A stretch of 12,621 nucleotides of DNA, taken from NCBI GenBank assembly GCA_015222405.1, contig JADFVG010000087.1:1-12621 (forward strand). Direction: 5' to 3'. Origin of the DNA: Chloroflexota bacterium (GTDB taxonomy: Bacteria; Chloroflexota; Dehalococcoidia; E44-bin15). Made by a program: the position numbers and the translations under genes. Positions within the stretch are counted from its first letter, which is position 1. Every line of letters begins with the position of its first letter. Of the stretch, positions 5,364-12,621 are shown in pieces. Under the pieces are notes generated by a model, which was not told the origin of the DNA, searched no databases, and saw only the letters and a list, made by a program, of their open reading frames with translations.

Positions 5364-6634
5364 GCAAGAGAATAGCAATCCAAGGTGATATCAAAGACCC
5401 CTCCCTGGCCGCAGCGGGGATGCTTCGTATAGAGTGGGCCTCCCGTGAGATGCCCGTCCTGAGCTCGATTCAGGAGCGCTTTGCCAGGGAAAAGCCGCTT
5501 AAGGGGATGCGGGTCTCCGGCTGCCTTCACATCACCACCGAGACCGCGAATCTGGCAGTGGCGCTCAAGGCGGGCGGCGCTGACCTGGTGCTCTGCGCCT
5601 CAAATCCCCTCTCTACTCAGGATGATGTCGCTGCTGCCCTGGTAGCAGAACATGGCATACCTGTCTACGCCATAAAGGGTGAGGACAACGAAATCTACTA
5701 CAGGCATATCAATGCTGCTCTGGATCACAACCCCGCCATCACCCTCGACGACGGTGCTGACCTCGTAAGCACGGTTCATAAGGAGTACACTGAACTCGCT
5801 GGCAATATTATCGGGGGAACTGAGGAGACCACCACAGGGGTAATCAGGCTGAAGAGCATGGAGCGAGCTGGAAAGCTGAGATACCCCATCATCGCTGTAA
5901 ACGAGGCCGATACCAAGCACCTGTTCGACAATCGCTATGGCACGGGGCAGAGCACCATCGACGGTATCACCCGAGCCACCAACATTCTCTGGGCAGGAAA
6001 GAAGGTGGTCGTCTGCGGCTACGGCTGGTGCGGAAGAGGGGTGGCGATGCGGGCCAAGGGGCTGGGGGCTCATGTGATTGTGACCGAGATAGAGCCCATC
6101 CGCGCTCTGGAGGCAATTATGGATGGCTATCAGGTGATGCCCCTGCTCGAGGCGGCGAAGCTAGGCGACATCTTTATCACCCTCTCTGGCAACATGAATG
6201 TTATCGACAAAGCCCACTTCACGGCGATGAAAGACGGGGCTATCGTGGCCAACAGCGGTCACTTCAATGTGGAGATCAACATCCCTGCCCTGGAGGGGAT
6301 GGCAAAAAGGAAGCGACAGCTTCGCCCCTTCGTCGATGAGTACACCCTGGCCGATGGGCGGCACATTTTCCTCCTCGCCGAGGGCAGGCTGATCAACCTC
6401 GCCGCCGCTGAAGGGCACCCGGCAAGTGTGATGGACATGAGCTTTGCCAATCAGGCGCTTTGCGTAGAATATATGGCGGGATGGAAGGAAAGGGCTGAGC
6501 CCAGGGTTTACGCTGTGCCCCAGGAGATCGATAGGGAGGTGGGGAGGTTGAAGCTCATTTCCATGGGGATAACCATAGATACACTGACTGCGGAACAACG
6601 AAAATACCTGGAGAGCTGGGAGAGTGGAACCTAG
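5360..6634 (+). CDS. ahcY: Adenosylhomocysteinase (S-adenosylhomocysteine hydrolase)
   Basis: This NAD-dependent cytosolic enzyme reversibly splits S-adenosylhomocysteine into adenosine and homocysteine, relieving product inhibition of methyltransferases. Across 424 residues the family motifs are intact: HITTETA (57-63), DDGADLV (130-136), GGTEETTTG (152-160), VNEADTKHLFDN (180-191) with Lys186, the NAD loop GYGWCGRG (220-227), SGHFN (299-303) and GHPASVMDMSF (352-362). The C-terminus ends in LTAEQRKYLESW without the Lys/Tyr tail that reaches into the partner subunit's NAD site in eukaryotic and most bacterial forms. It resembles archaeal and Thermotoga enzymes, some of which prefer S-inosylhomocysteine. 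The TTG start has AAAGGAG 7 nt upstream, overlaps the previous stop by 4 nt and gives the expected N-terminus. It feeds homocysteine to the core methionine synthase encoded at the head of the operon. Confidence 0.95.
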   Translation: MSKRIAIQGDIKDPSLAAAGMLRIEWASREMPVLSSIQERFAREKPLKGMRVSGCLHITTETANLAVALKAGGADLVLCASNPLSTQDDVAAALVAEHGIPVYAIKGEDNEIYYRHINAALDHNPAITLDDGADLVSTVHKEYTELAGNIIGGTEETTTGVIRLKSMERAGKLRYPIIAVNEADTKHLFDNRYGTGQSTIDGITRATNILWAGKKVVVCGYGWCGRGVAMRAKGLGAHVIVTEIEPIRALEAIMDGYQVMPLLEAAKLGDIFITLSGNMNVIDKAHFTAMKDGAIVANSGHFNVEINIPALEGMAKRKRQLRPFVDEYTLADGRHIFLLAEGRLINLAAAEGHPASVMDMSFANQALCVEYMAGWKERAEPRVYAVPQEIDREVGRLKLISMGITIDTLTAEQRKYLESWESGT

Positions 6635-6658
6635 TTCAAATAAGAAAGGGGATGAGAA

Positions 6659-7876
6659 ATGACCACTACCTTCATGACCGCACCTTCGCTCATGATCACT
6701 TCGGAGTCGGTTACCGAAGGACACCCGGATAAGCTCTGCGACCAGATCGCTGATGCTATCCTAGACACTATCCTGGCCAAAGACCCCATGGCCAGGGTGG
6801 CCTGCGAGGTAGCAGCAACCACAGGGCTGGTCATCGTTATGGGGGAGGTAACCACCGACTGCTATGTGGAAATGCAGGACATCGTTCGCGAAGTGTTGCG
6901 AGACATAGGTTATACCCGCGCCAAATACGGCTTTGACTTCGAGACCTGTGGCGTCATGATCTCGATCAAGGAGCAATCACCGGATATCGCTATGGGGGTA
7001 GACAAATCGCTGGAGGCCAAAGGTGCCGAAGCAGTCAATAATGCGAGGGAGACCCTAGGCGCTGGTGACCAGGGAATGATGGTGGGCTTCGCTTGTAACG
7101 AAACGCCGGAACTCATGCCCCTTCCCATCTCACTGGCCCATAAGCTGTGTAAGCGCCTCGCCGACCTGAGGAAGGACAGCACCCTGCCCTATCTGCGCCC
7201 CGATGGCAAGTCCCAGGTAACGGTGGAGTACTCCCAGGGGATTCCCCAGCGGGTAGATAGCGTGGTCATAGGTGCCCAGCATAACCCCCAGGTAAGCCAT
7301 AATGTTATTGAGCGCGACATCATCGAGCAGGTGATCAAGGCGGTGATACCTGCCCACCTGCTGGACAAGAGAACAAAGTATTATGTCAACCCCACGGGGC
7401 GCTTTGTCATCGGAGGGCCCATGGGCGACTGCGGGCTTACGGGGCGCAAGATACTGGTCGATACCTACGGCGGCATCGCCAGACACGGCGGCGGCTCCTT
7501 CTCGGGCAAAGACCCGACCAAGGTTGACCGCTCCGCAGCCTATGCCGCACGCTATGTGGCCAAGAACGTGGTCGCCGCCGGGCTTGCCGATCGCCTGGAG
7601 ATTCAAATAGCCTACGCTATCGGGAAAGCACACCCCGTTTCCGTCTCCATCGAGACCTTCGGCACAGGCAAGGTTTCAGACGAGGTTATCCTTGAGCTGA
7701 TCAATGAACACTTTGACCTGCGCCCTGGAGCCATCATCGAGGCCTTGGACCTACGCCGCCCCATCTATAGAGCCACTGCCTGTTACGGGCACTTTGGTCG
7801 CACCGATGTCGATCTCCCCTGGGAGAGGACCGATAAGGCGGAAATGCTAAGGGCCGAGGCAGGGAATAAGAGTTGA
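6659..7876 (+). CDS. metK: S-adenosylmethionine synthetase (methionine adenosyltransferase)
   Basis: This cytosolic enzyme makes S-adenosylmethionine from methionine and ATP. All hallmark motifs are present over 405 residues: TEGHPDK (19-25) with His22 and the Mg/ATP site, GAGDQGMM (134-141), GGPMGDCGLTGRK (252-264), the phosphate-binding GGGSFSGKDPTKVDRS (277-292) and the C-terminal YGHFGR (376-381). Three domains are expected, and the length is slightly above the roughly 385 of E. coli because of a short N-terminal extension (residues 1-11). Met6 and Met12 are possible alternative starts, but AAAGGGG 7 nt upstream supports ATG 6659. It follows the S-adenosylhomocysteinase gene by 24 nt and overlaps a 30-codon ORF by 4 nt. 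Together with the methionine synthase and hydrolase it completes a methyl cycle in one operon. Confidence 0.97.
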   Translation: MTTTFMTAPSLMITSESVTEGHPDKLCDQIADAILDTILAKDPMARVACEVAATTGLVIVMGEVTTDCYVEMQDIVREVLRDIGYTRAKYGFDFETCGVMISIKEQSPDIAMGVDKSLEAKGAEAVNNARETLGAGDQGMMVGFACNETPELMPLPISLAHKLCKRLADLRKDSTLPYLRPDGKSQVTVEYSQGIPQRVDSVVIGAQHNPQVSHNVIERDIIEQVIKAVIPAHLLDKRTKYYVNPTGRFVIGGPMGDCGLTGRKILVDTYGGIARHGGGSFSGKDPTKVDRSAAYAARYVAKNVVAAGLADRLEIQIAYAIGKAHPVSVSIETFGTGKVSDEVILELINEHFDLRPGAIIEALDLRRPIYRATACYGHFGRTDVDLPWERTDKAEMLRAEAGNKS

Positions 7877-7965
7877 CTGAAGCCTCTGAAGTCGCTAAAG
7901 TAATCGCAGAAATAAGCCCTGAGCTTATCTTCCGCTTTGTTGCGCGCCAAAGGATAAAGGGATGA
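7873..7965 (+). CDS. Possible 30-residue peptide coupled to both neighbours
   Basis: A TTG-started frame begins inside the metK stop (TTGA, 7873-7876) and ends in a TGA that overlaps the next ATG (ATGA, 7962-7965), so it exactly bridges the 85-nt gap between two genes. CAGGGA (7860-7865) lies 7 nt upstream. The product would read TEASEVAKVIAEISPELIF after the start, then a basic end (FVARQRIKG): an amphipathic helix with an acidic half and a basic tail. I know no family for it. The double 4-nt overlap could be chance. It may serve only to carry ribosomes from metK to the nucleotidyltransferase gene, or be a genuine microprotein. Confidence 0.4.
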   Translation: MTEASEVAKVIAEISPELIFRFVARQRIKG

Positions 7966-9056
7966 AGGCGGTGATCCTCGTCGGTGGTGAAGGGACGCGA
8001 CTGCGCCCTCTTACCTGCAATATCCCCAAGTCTATGGTGCCCATCATTAACCGCCCCTTCTTGGAGCACATGATCAACCACCTCAAGAGTCATGGTATTG
8101 ACGATATCACCCTCGCCCTTTGCCATCTCCCCGACCAAATTCAGAGCTATTTTGGAGATGGCAGCGATTTTGGGGTCAAGCTAACCTATGTGATTGAAGA
8201 CTATCCCATGGGAACAGCAGGAGCGGTAAAAAACGTTGAACAGCACCTGGATGAAACCTTCTTCGTGTTCAACGGCGATATATTCACCGACCTCGACTTC
8301 AGCGCAATGATGAGATCACACCGCCAGATGGGGGCAAAGGTAACCATCGCTCTCACCCCTGTAGAAGACCCTACCATCTACGGTGTGGTTGAGACCGACG
8401 CTGGAGGGAGACTGCTGCGCTTCGTAGAGAAACCTAGCCGCGATGAGGCGCCAAGCAACATGATCAATGCTGGCACCTATATTGTGGAGCCCGATGTTCT
8501 AAGCCATATCCCCCCACGCTGCTTCTTTACCTTTGAACGAGAGCTTTTCCCCCTTCTGCTGAACATTGGCGATCCTATCTATGGCTACCCCTCTAACGCT
8601 TATTGGATCGATATTGGCACCACGGAGAAATACCAGAAGCTGCACCATGACCTACTCACAAGAAGGGTGAGCAGGGGATTCCCCGGCCAGAGAGCCGGTG
8701 AAGGGATATGGGTGGAGGGTGACTGTGATATCCATCCTTCAGCGCAACTGAAGGGGCCGACAGTTATCGGCGGCAATTGCGTTATCGATTCCGGGGTGCA
8801 GGTGAAAGGCCCCTCGGTCATCGGGCAGGGGTGCCATATTGGAAAAGACAGCCTCATCGAGGGAGCCATAGTCTGGCACAATACCCGCCTTGGTCAGGGA
8901 GTAGCGCTGCGAAACTGCATAATTGCGGAGGGAATCTTCATCGGAGATCGAAGTCGTGTTGCGGAAGGCTGCATCTTGGGCAATAATGTGGTCATCGGGT
9001 GCGATCAAAGTTTGACCCAGGGTACCAGAGTTTGGCCCCCTGAGAATAGGAGGTAA
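7962..9056 (+). CDS. Sugar-1-phosphate nucleotidyltransferase, probable mannose-1-phosphate guanylyltransferase
   Basis: This 364-residue enzyme has an N-terminal Rossmann-like nucleotidyltransferase domain and a C-terminal left-handed beta-helix of hexapeptide repeats (about 250-345, with repeats such as PTVIGG, PSVIGQ and NNVVIG). The pyrophosphorylase signature GEGTRLRPLT (9-18) with Lys23, the metal-binding FNGD (103-106) with Asp106, EKP (156-158), NAG (169-171) and WIDIGT (215-220) with Asp217 are all present. The architecture fits COG1208 / GMPPB-like enzymes that make GDP-mannose from mannose 1-phosphate and GTP. Glucose-1-phosphate as substrate cannot be excluded by sequence alone. 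The dehydratase, mutase and isomerase genes downstream favour mannose. ATG 7962 has AAAGGA 8 nt upstream. Confidence 0.85.
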   Translation: MKAVILVGGEGTRLRPLTCNIPKSMVPIINRPFLEHMINHLKSHGIDDITLALCHLPDQIQSYFGDGSDFGVKLTYVIEDYPMGTAGAVKNVEQHLDETFFVFNGDIFTDLDFSAMMRSHRQMGAKVTIALTPVEDPTIYGVVETDAGGRLLRFVEKPSRDEAPSNMINAGTYIVEPDVLSHIPPRCFFTFERELFPLLLNIGDPIYGYPSNAYWIDIGTTEKYQKLHHDLLTRRVSRGFPGQRAGEGIWVEGDCDIHPSAQLKGPTVIGGNCVIDSGVQVKGPSVIGQGCHIGKDSLIEGAIVWHNTRLGQGVALRNCIIAEGIFIGDRSRVAEGCILGNNVVIGCDQSLTQGTRVWPPENRR

Positions 9057-9058
9057 GA

Positions 9059-10099
9059 GTGCGCGTACTTATCACTGGTGTTACCGGGATGGCAGGTAGC
9101 CATCTGGCCGAATATTTGCTGGCTATGGAAGGCGTGGAGGTCTTTGGCACCTATCGATGGCGGAGCAGGATGGACAACCTTGAAGAGCTGAGAAGCGCAG
9201 GGAAAGTAAAGATCCTCGGGGATAGCACCACAGCCAGCGCCAAAAATCTGGACTCCATACTCAGCGACCGCACCCGAGCAGCTAGCCTCAGCCTGATAGA
9301 AGGGGACATAACCGACCCCTTCTCCATGAAGCATATAATCGCTGCCGTAAAGCCAGATCGCATCTTTCATCTTGCTGCCCAAAGCTACGTGCCAGGTTCA
9401 TGGGATGCCCCGGCAGAAACCCTGCACCGCAATATCCTGGGACAGGTGAACCTGCTAGAGGCGGTGCGTGAGGCTAAGGTGGATCCTGTAATTCACATCG
9501 CAGGCTCTTCAGAGGAGTACGGGCATGTTCTCCCCGAGGAGTTGCCAGTGAAGGAGACAAATCCCCTGCGACCCCTCAGTCCCTACGGAGTAAGCAAAGT
9601 TGCCCAAGAGATGCTGGGCTATCAATACTTCATGAGCTACGGTCTAAAGACCATTGTCACCAGAGGGTTCAACCATGAGGGGCCAAGAAGAGGGGAGGTC
9701 TTTGTTACCTCCAGCGTGGCAAAACAGGTCGCCGAGATCGAAAAGGGGCTCAAGCCACCCACCCTCTATGTTGGTAACCTTTCCAGCAAGCGCGACTGGA
9801 GCGATGTGCGGGACTTTGTTCGCGCCTACTGGCTGGCAACAGAAAAATGTGTCCCTGGAGAGATCTATAACATCGGCAGTGAGGTTGCCCGAGAGGTAGG
9901 GGAGATGGTTGATATGCTGCTAAGCATGACCGATGCCAATATCGAGGTCAGGGTGGATGCCTCTCGGTTTCGTCCCTCCGACGTCAAGGTGCTTGTTGCC
10001 GATGCTACCAAGTTCAAAAAGGCTACTGGCTGGGAGCCCCAGATCCCCTTCGAGAAAACGCTAAGGGATCTTCTTGATTACTGGCGAGCGAGGGTTTAG
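9059..10099 (+). CDS. GDP-mannose 4,6-dehydratase / 4-keto-6-deoxymannose reductase-type extended SDR
   Basis: This 346-residue NAD(P)-dependent extended short-chain dehydrogenase has a Rossmann loop TGVTGMAG (6-13), Asp83 in GDITD, the active-site serine region GSSEEYG (149-155), the Tyr-x-x-x-Lys pair in SPYGVSK (174-180, Tyr176 and Lys180), and NHEGPRRGEVFV (205-216) and GNLSSKRDW (239-247), which closely recall GDP-mannose 4,6-dehydratase. The C-terminal RPSDVKVLVAD (305-315) and the AKQVAEIEKG stretch (221-230) recall the RMD reductase. The product would be GDP-4-keto-6-deoxymannose or GDP-rhamnose, precursors of surface glycans. Residues 34-76 look longer than the corresponding segment of typical GMD. 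The GTG start has GGAGG 5 nt upstream and lies 2 nt after the previous stop. Confidence 0.82.
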   Translation: MRVLITGVTGMAGSHLAEYLLAMEGVEVFGTYRWRSRMDNLEELRSAGKVKILGDSTTASAKNLDSILSDRTRAASLSLIEGDITDPFSMKHIIAAVKPDRIFHLAAQSYVPGSWDAPAETLHRNILGQVNLLEAVREAKVDPVIHIAGSSEEYGHVLPEELPVKETNPLRPLSPYGVSKVAQEMLGYQYFMSYGLKTIVTRGFNHEGPRRGEVFVTSSVAKQVAEIEKGLKPPTLYVGNLSSKRDWSDVRDFVRAYWLATEKCVPGEIYNIGSEVAREVGEMVDMLLSMTDANIEVRVDASRFRPSDVKVLVADATKFKKATGWEPQIPFEKTLRDLLDYWRARV

Positions 10100-11524
10100 A
10101 TGCCCGGCACGATCAAATTCGGTACCGACGGGTGGCGGGGGATTATCGCCCAGGACTTCACCTTTGACAATGTGCGCCTCTGTGCCCAAGGCGTGGCCAA
10201 TCACGTTAAAGCGGGGGGGCTGGCTCACCGCGGCCTGGTCATTGGCTACGATACCAGGTTCGCCTCCGAGGATTTCGCTGCTGCCGCTGCTGAGGTAGTC
10301 GCCGCCAACAGGATAAAGGTTTACCTTTGCCAAAAAATCACCCCAATCCCCATAGTCGCCTACGCAATCCTGATGAAAAAGACGGCGGGGGCAATCATCA
10401 TCACCGCCAGCCACAACCCGGCAAAGTGGAATGGCTTTAAGTATCGGCTGGAGCAAGCCATCAGCGCCCCTCCTGAGGTCACCGCTGAGCTGGAAAGGCA
10501 CATCGCCGACATCACCGCCACAGGAGATGTCAAGCACATCCCCCTGGATCAAGGAGTAAGACAGGGGCTAGTGGAGATGTTCGACCCCTCTCCTTCCTAT
10601 CTTAGTCACATCGGGGAACTGGTGGATGTGGAAAGGCTGCGCCACGCTGGTTTGAAAGTGATCGTGGATTCCATGTATGGGGCAGGGGCAGGATATTTTG
10701 CCACCATTCTCGGGGGGGACGCTACCGAGGTGCTGGAGATCCATGGCGAGAGAAATCCCCTTTTCCCAGGCATCCAGCCCGAACCAATAGCATCCCACCT
10801 GACTGAGCTTTCAGCCCTGGTTAAGGAACGGGGAGCCAGCGTGGGCCTAGCCACAGATGGTGATGCCGACCGCATTGGCATCGTGGATGAAAAGGGAACC
10901 TTCATCACCACGCTTCAAGTCTTTGCTTTGCTTGCCCTTTATCTCCTGGAACTATGTGGTCGCCGTGGAGCTATTGTCAAGACCATAACATCAACCAGCA
11001 TGCTCGACCGCCTGGGGGAGCTTTTTCAGGTTCCAGTCTACGAGACGCCCGTCGGCTTTAAGCATGTTGCTCCCAGGATGATAGCCGAAAATGCTCTCAT
11101 CGGCGGCGAGGAGAGCGGCGGCTTCGCCTTTCGCGGTCATGTTCCAGATCGCGATGGCTTACTCGCCGGGCTCTATTTCCTGGACCTGATGGTGAGAGCG
11201 CAAAAGAGCCCCTCGCAACTACTGGAATACCTTTATAGCAAAGTCGGTCCCCACTACTACGACCGCATTGATATCCAGTTCCCCCACGAGGAGCGGGAGG
11301 CTATCATCAATCGCCTGGCCCAAAGCAAACCTAGCGCCATCGATAACCTGAAATTGGAGAGGGTGGATACCGGCGATGGCTTCCGCTTCCTGTTAGCCGG
11401 TGACGCCTGGCTGCTCATTCGCTTCTCGGGGACGGAGCCGATCATTCGTATCTACGCCGAGGGCGATAGCCGACAGCGAGTAAGCAGGCTCATCGCTCAG
11501 GGAAGGAAAATGGCTGGGGTTTAG
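10100..11524 (+). CDS. Phosphoglucomutase/phosphomannomutase (alpha-D-phosphohexomutase)
   Basis: This 474-residue four-domain phosphohexomutase interconverts hexose 6-phosphate and hexose 1-phosphate. The phosphoserine loop TASHNPAKWNG (102-112) has Ser104 as the phospho-carrier; the Mg loop DGDADR (253-258), the sugar-binding loop GEESGG (336-341) and the phosphate-binding loop RFSGTEP (441-447) are all present. The N-terminal FGTDGWRG (7-14) is also typical. GEESG is often seen in phosphoglucomutases and dual-specificity enzymes, whereas strict phosphomannomutases more often have GEMSG, so dual use is likely. In this cluster it would turn mannose 6-phosphate into mannose 1-phosphate for the guanylyltransferase. 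The ATG directly follows the TAG of the previous gene, with GAGGG 5 nt upstream. Confidence 0.92.
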   Translation: MPGTIKFGTDGWRGIIAQDFTFDNVRLCAQGVANHVKAGGLAHRGLVIGYDTRFASEDFAAAAAEVVAANRIKVYLCQKITPIPIVAYAILMKKTAGAIIITASHNPAKWNGFKYRLEQAISAPPEVTAELERHIADITATGDVKHIPLDQGVRQGLVEMFDPSPSYLSHIGELVDVERLRHAGLKVIVDSMYGAGAGYFATILGGDATEVLEIHGERNPLFPGIQPEPIASHLTELSALVKERGASVGLATDGDADRIGIVDEKGTFITTLQVFALLALYLLELCGRRGAIVKTITSTSMLDRLGELFQVPVYETPVGFKHVAPRMIAENALIGGEESGGFAFRGHVPDRDGLLAGLYFLDLMVRAQKSPSQLLEYLYSKVGPHYYDRIDIQFPHEEREAIINRLAQSKPSAIDNLKLERVDTGDGFRFLLAGDAWLLIRFSGTEPIIRIYAEGDSRQRVSRLIAQGRKMAGV

Positions 11525-12595
11525 ATGGTGATCGACCTGGATGACCCCAAAGTCTATAGAAAATTCGATCCCTCCAATATGTTGGGGCGAATCGCCGAAT
11601 TGCCCCTCCAGTGCCGCCAGGCATGGGGGAATGCCCTTGACTTCCCCCTGCCCCCCGATTACTCCGCCGTGGATAAAGTGGTCATCCTGGGGATGGGAAG
11701 CTCGGCCATTGGCGGAGACTTGGTGAGCTCCCTAGCGCTGGAAGAGGGAGCGCTGCCGGTCCTGGTGCACCGAGACTACGGTCTCCCCCCCTCGGTTGAT
11801 GACAGAACCATGGTCATCGCCTCCAGCTATTCAGGTAATACCGAGGAGACCATCCTATCCTTTGCTCAAGCGCTCAAGGCCCCAGCCAAGAAGCTAGCCA
11901 TCACCACCGGCGGCAGGCTCAAGGCGATGGCGGAGGAAAGCGGCGTTCCCGTGTTCACCTATCACTATGTAGCCCAACCCCGCGCCGCCTTCGGCTATGG
12001 CTTCTTTTCGATCTTAGGACTATTTCACAAGCTGGGCCTTCTCACTATCAAATCAGAGGATGCCGAAGAGGCAATAAGCCTCCTCCAGGAGCTAGCACCC
12101 AAGCTCGATTGCGGTGTGCCTTTGAACGCCAACTTGGCAAAGCAATTAGCAACTAGGCTTCTGGGGCATTTGGTTATCATCTATGGGGCAGGTGTCCTGT
12201 CCAAGGTGGCCCTGCGCTGGAAAACCCAATTCAATGAGAACAGCAAGACCTGGGCCTTCTCCGAGTGCTTTCCTGAGCTCGATCACAATGCCGTGGTAGG
12301 CTATAGATTCCCTAACTGGCTGGCGAATCGGGTATTTGTCCTCCTGCTGCGCTCACCCTCGCTACACCCACGTACTCAAATACGCTATCAAGTCACCGCT
12401 GACATTCTCACCGAGGCTCGGGTTGAGCATGAGTTCATCGACGCCCAGGGGGAAAGCCACTTAAGCCAGATAATGAGCGCTGTTCTCCTCGGCGACTATG
12501 TTAGCTATTACCTGGCAATACTGAACCAGATTGACCCCTCACCGGTAGCGGCTATCGATCGTCTCAAGGAAAAGCTTGGCAAGATTGAGATATAA
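11525..12595 (+). CDS. Bifunctional phosphoglucose/phosphomannose isomerase
   Basis: This 356-residue protein of the archaeal-type PGI/PMI family contains tandem SIS folds. It interconverts glucose 6-phosphate, fructose 6-phosphate and mannose 6-phosphate. Motifs are GMGSSAIGGDL (56-66), the sugar-phosphate loop SSYSGNTEET (100-109), QPRAAFGYG (151-159), and the second-domain RWKTQFNENSK (231-241) with Glu238 and ELDHN (251-255) with His254, matching the catalytic Glu and His of the family. The C-terminal DPSPVAAIDRLK (337-348) is also typical. The ATG abuts the TAG of the mutase gene. The mutase coding end supplies only a weak ribosome binding site (GGGG at 11517-11520), so translation is probably coupled. 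It supplies mannose 6-phosphate from the fructose 6-phosphate pool and completes the GDP-mannose route in this operon. Confidence 0.92.
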   Translation: MVIDLDDPKVYRKFDPSNMLGRIAELPLQCRQAWGNALDFPLPPDYSAVDKVVILGMGSSAIGGDLVSSLALEEGALPVLVHRDYGLPPSVDDRTMVIASSYSGNTEETILSFAQALKAPAKKLAITTGGRLKAMAEESGVPVFTYHYVAQPRAAFGYGFFSILGLFHKLGLLTIKSEDAEEAISLLQELAPKLDCGVPLNANLAKQLATRLLGHLVIIYGAGVLSKVALRWKTQFNENSKTWAFSECFPELDHNAVVGYRFPNWLANRVFVLLLRSPSLHPRTQIRYQVTADILTEARVEHEFIDAQGESHLSQIMSAVLLGDYVSYYLAILNQIDPSPVAAIDRLKEKLGKIEI

Positions 12596-12621
12596 TGCTA
12601 AAATAGCGCCGCCATACGGGG

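Noticed and set aside
12591..12596. Perfect TATAAT at the end of the last gene
   Set aside because: No -35 match at 16-18 nt upstream, and the window ends 25 bases later, so a promoter for a following gene cannot be supported.
1..12621. CRISPR array, tRNA, rRNA, IS element or prophage
   Set aside because: No spaced repeats, cloverleaf-like segments, transposase motifs or terminal inverted repeats were seen on reading both strands.

Overview
The window looks like chromosomal DNA of an anaerobic bacterium of the Chloroflexota, most likely class Dehalococcoidia. This is inferred from gene content and not tested by any search. The pointers are a folate-independent 'core' methionine synthase, an archaeal-style S-adenosylhomocysteinase, an archaemetzincin, a fused-type phosphoglucose/phosphomannose isomerase, moderate GC content and frequent TTG starts. 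There are no IS elements, tRNAs, rRNAs or CRISPR arrays.

Layout: bases 1-209 hold the 5' part of an unrecognised gene on the minus strand. Bases 213-546 are intergenic. They carry two near-consensus sigma-70-type promoters that face each other and share their -10 region (plus strand 353-381, minus strand 377-405), followed on the plus strand by a structured leader with an intrinsic terminator (463-485). From 547 to 12595 every gene is on the plus strand. Neighbours overlap or are only a few bases apart, with the largest gap 78 bp (3772-3849), so this is probably one long operon of 14 genes.

The operon has three parts. (1) A methyl/SAM-cycle part: core methionine synthase (547-1587), S-adenosylhomocysteinase (5360-6634) and S-adenosylmethionine synthetase (6659-7876), which together close the Met -> SAM -> SAH -> Hcy -> Met cycle. 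(2) A set of accessory genes between the first and second of these: a 31-residue very basic protein (1604-1699), a THEP1-type NTPase (1696-2250), an archaemetzincin protease (2231-2761), a COG2187 kinase-like protein (2758-3771) and a COG0645 P-loop kinase (3850-4452), which are fused in many other bacteria, and a PHP-domain phosphoesterase (4455-5363). (3) A GDP-mannose part: sugar-1-phosphate nucleotidyltransferase (7962-9056), GDP-mannose dehydratase-type extended SDR (9059-10099), phosphohexomutase (10100-11524) and phosphoglucose/phosphomannose isomerase (11525-12595). These give the route Fru6P -> Man6P -> Man1P -> GDP-Man -> GDP-6-deoxy sugar. A 30-codon ORF (7873-7965) bridges parts 1 and 3.

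The points most worth a second look are the attenuator-like leader under a symmetrical bidirectional promoter, the core methionine synthase heading a SAM-cycle operon, two tiny coupled ORFs, a Trp in the P-loop of the COG0645 kinase, and the physical coupling of methylation genes to GDP-mannose genes.
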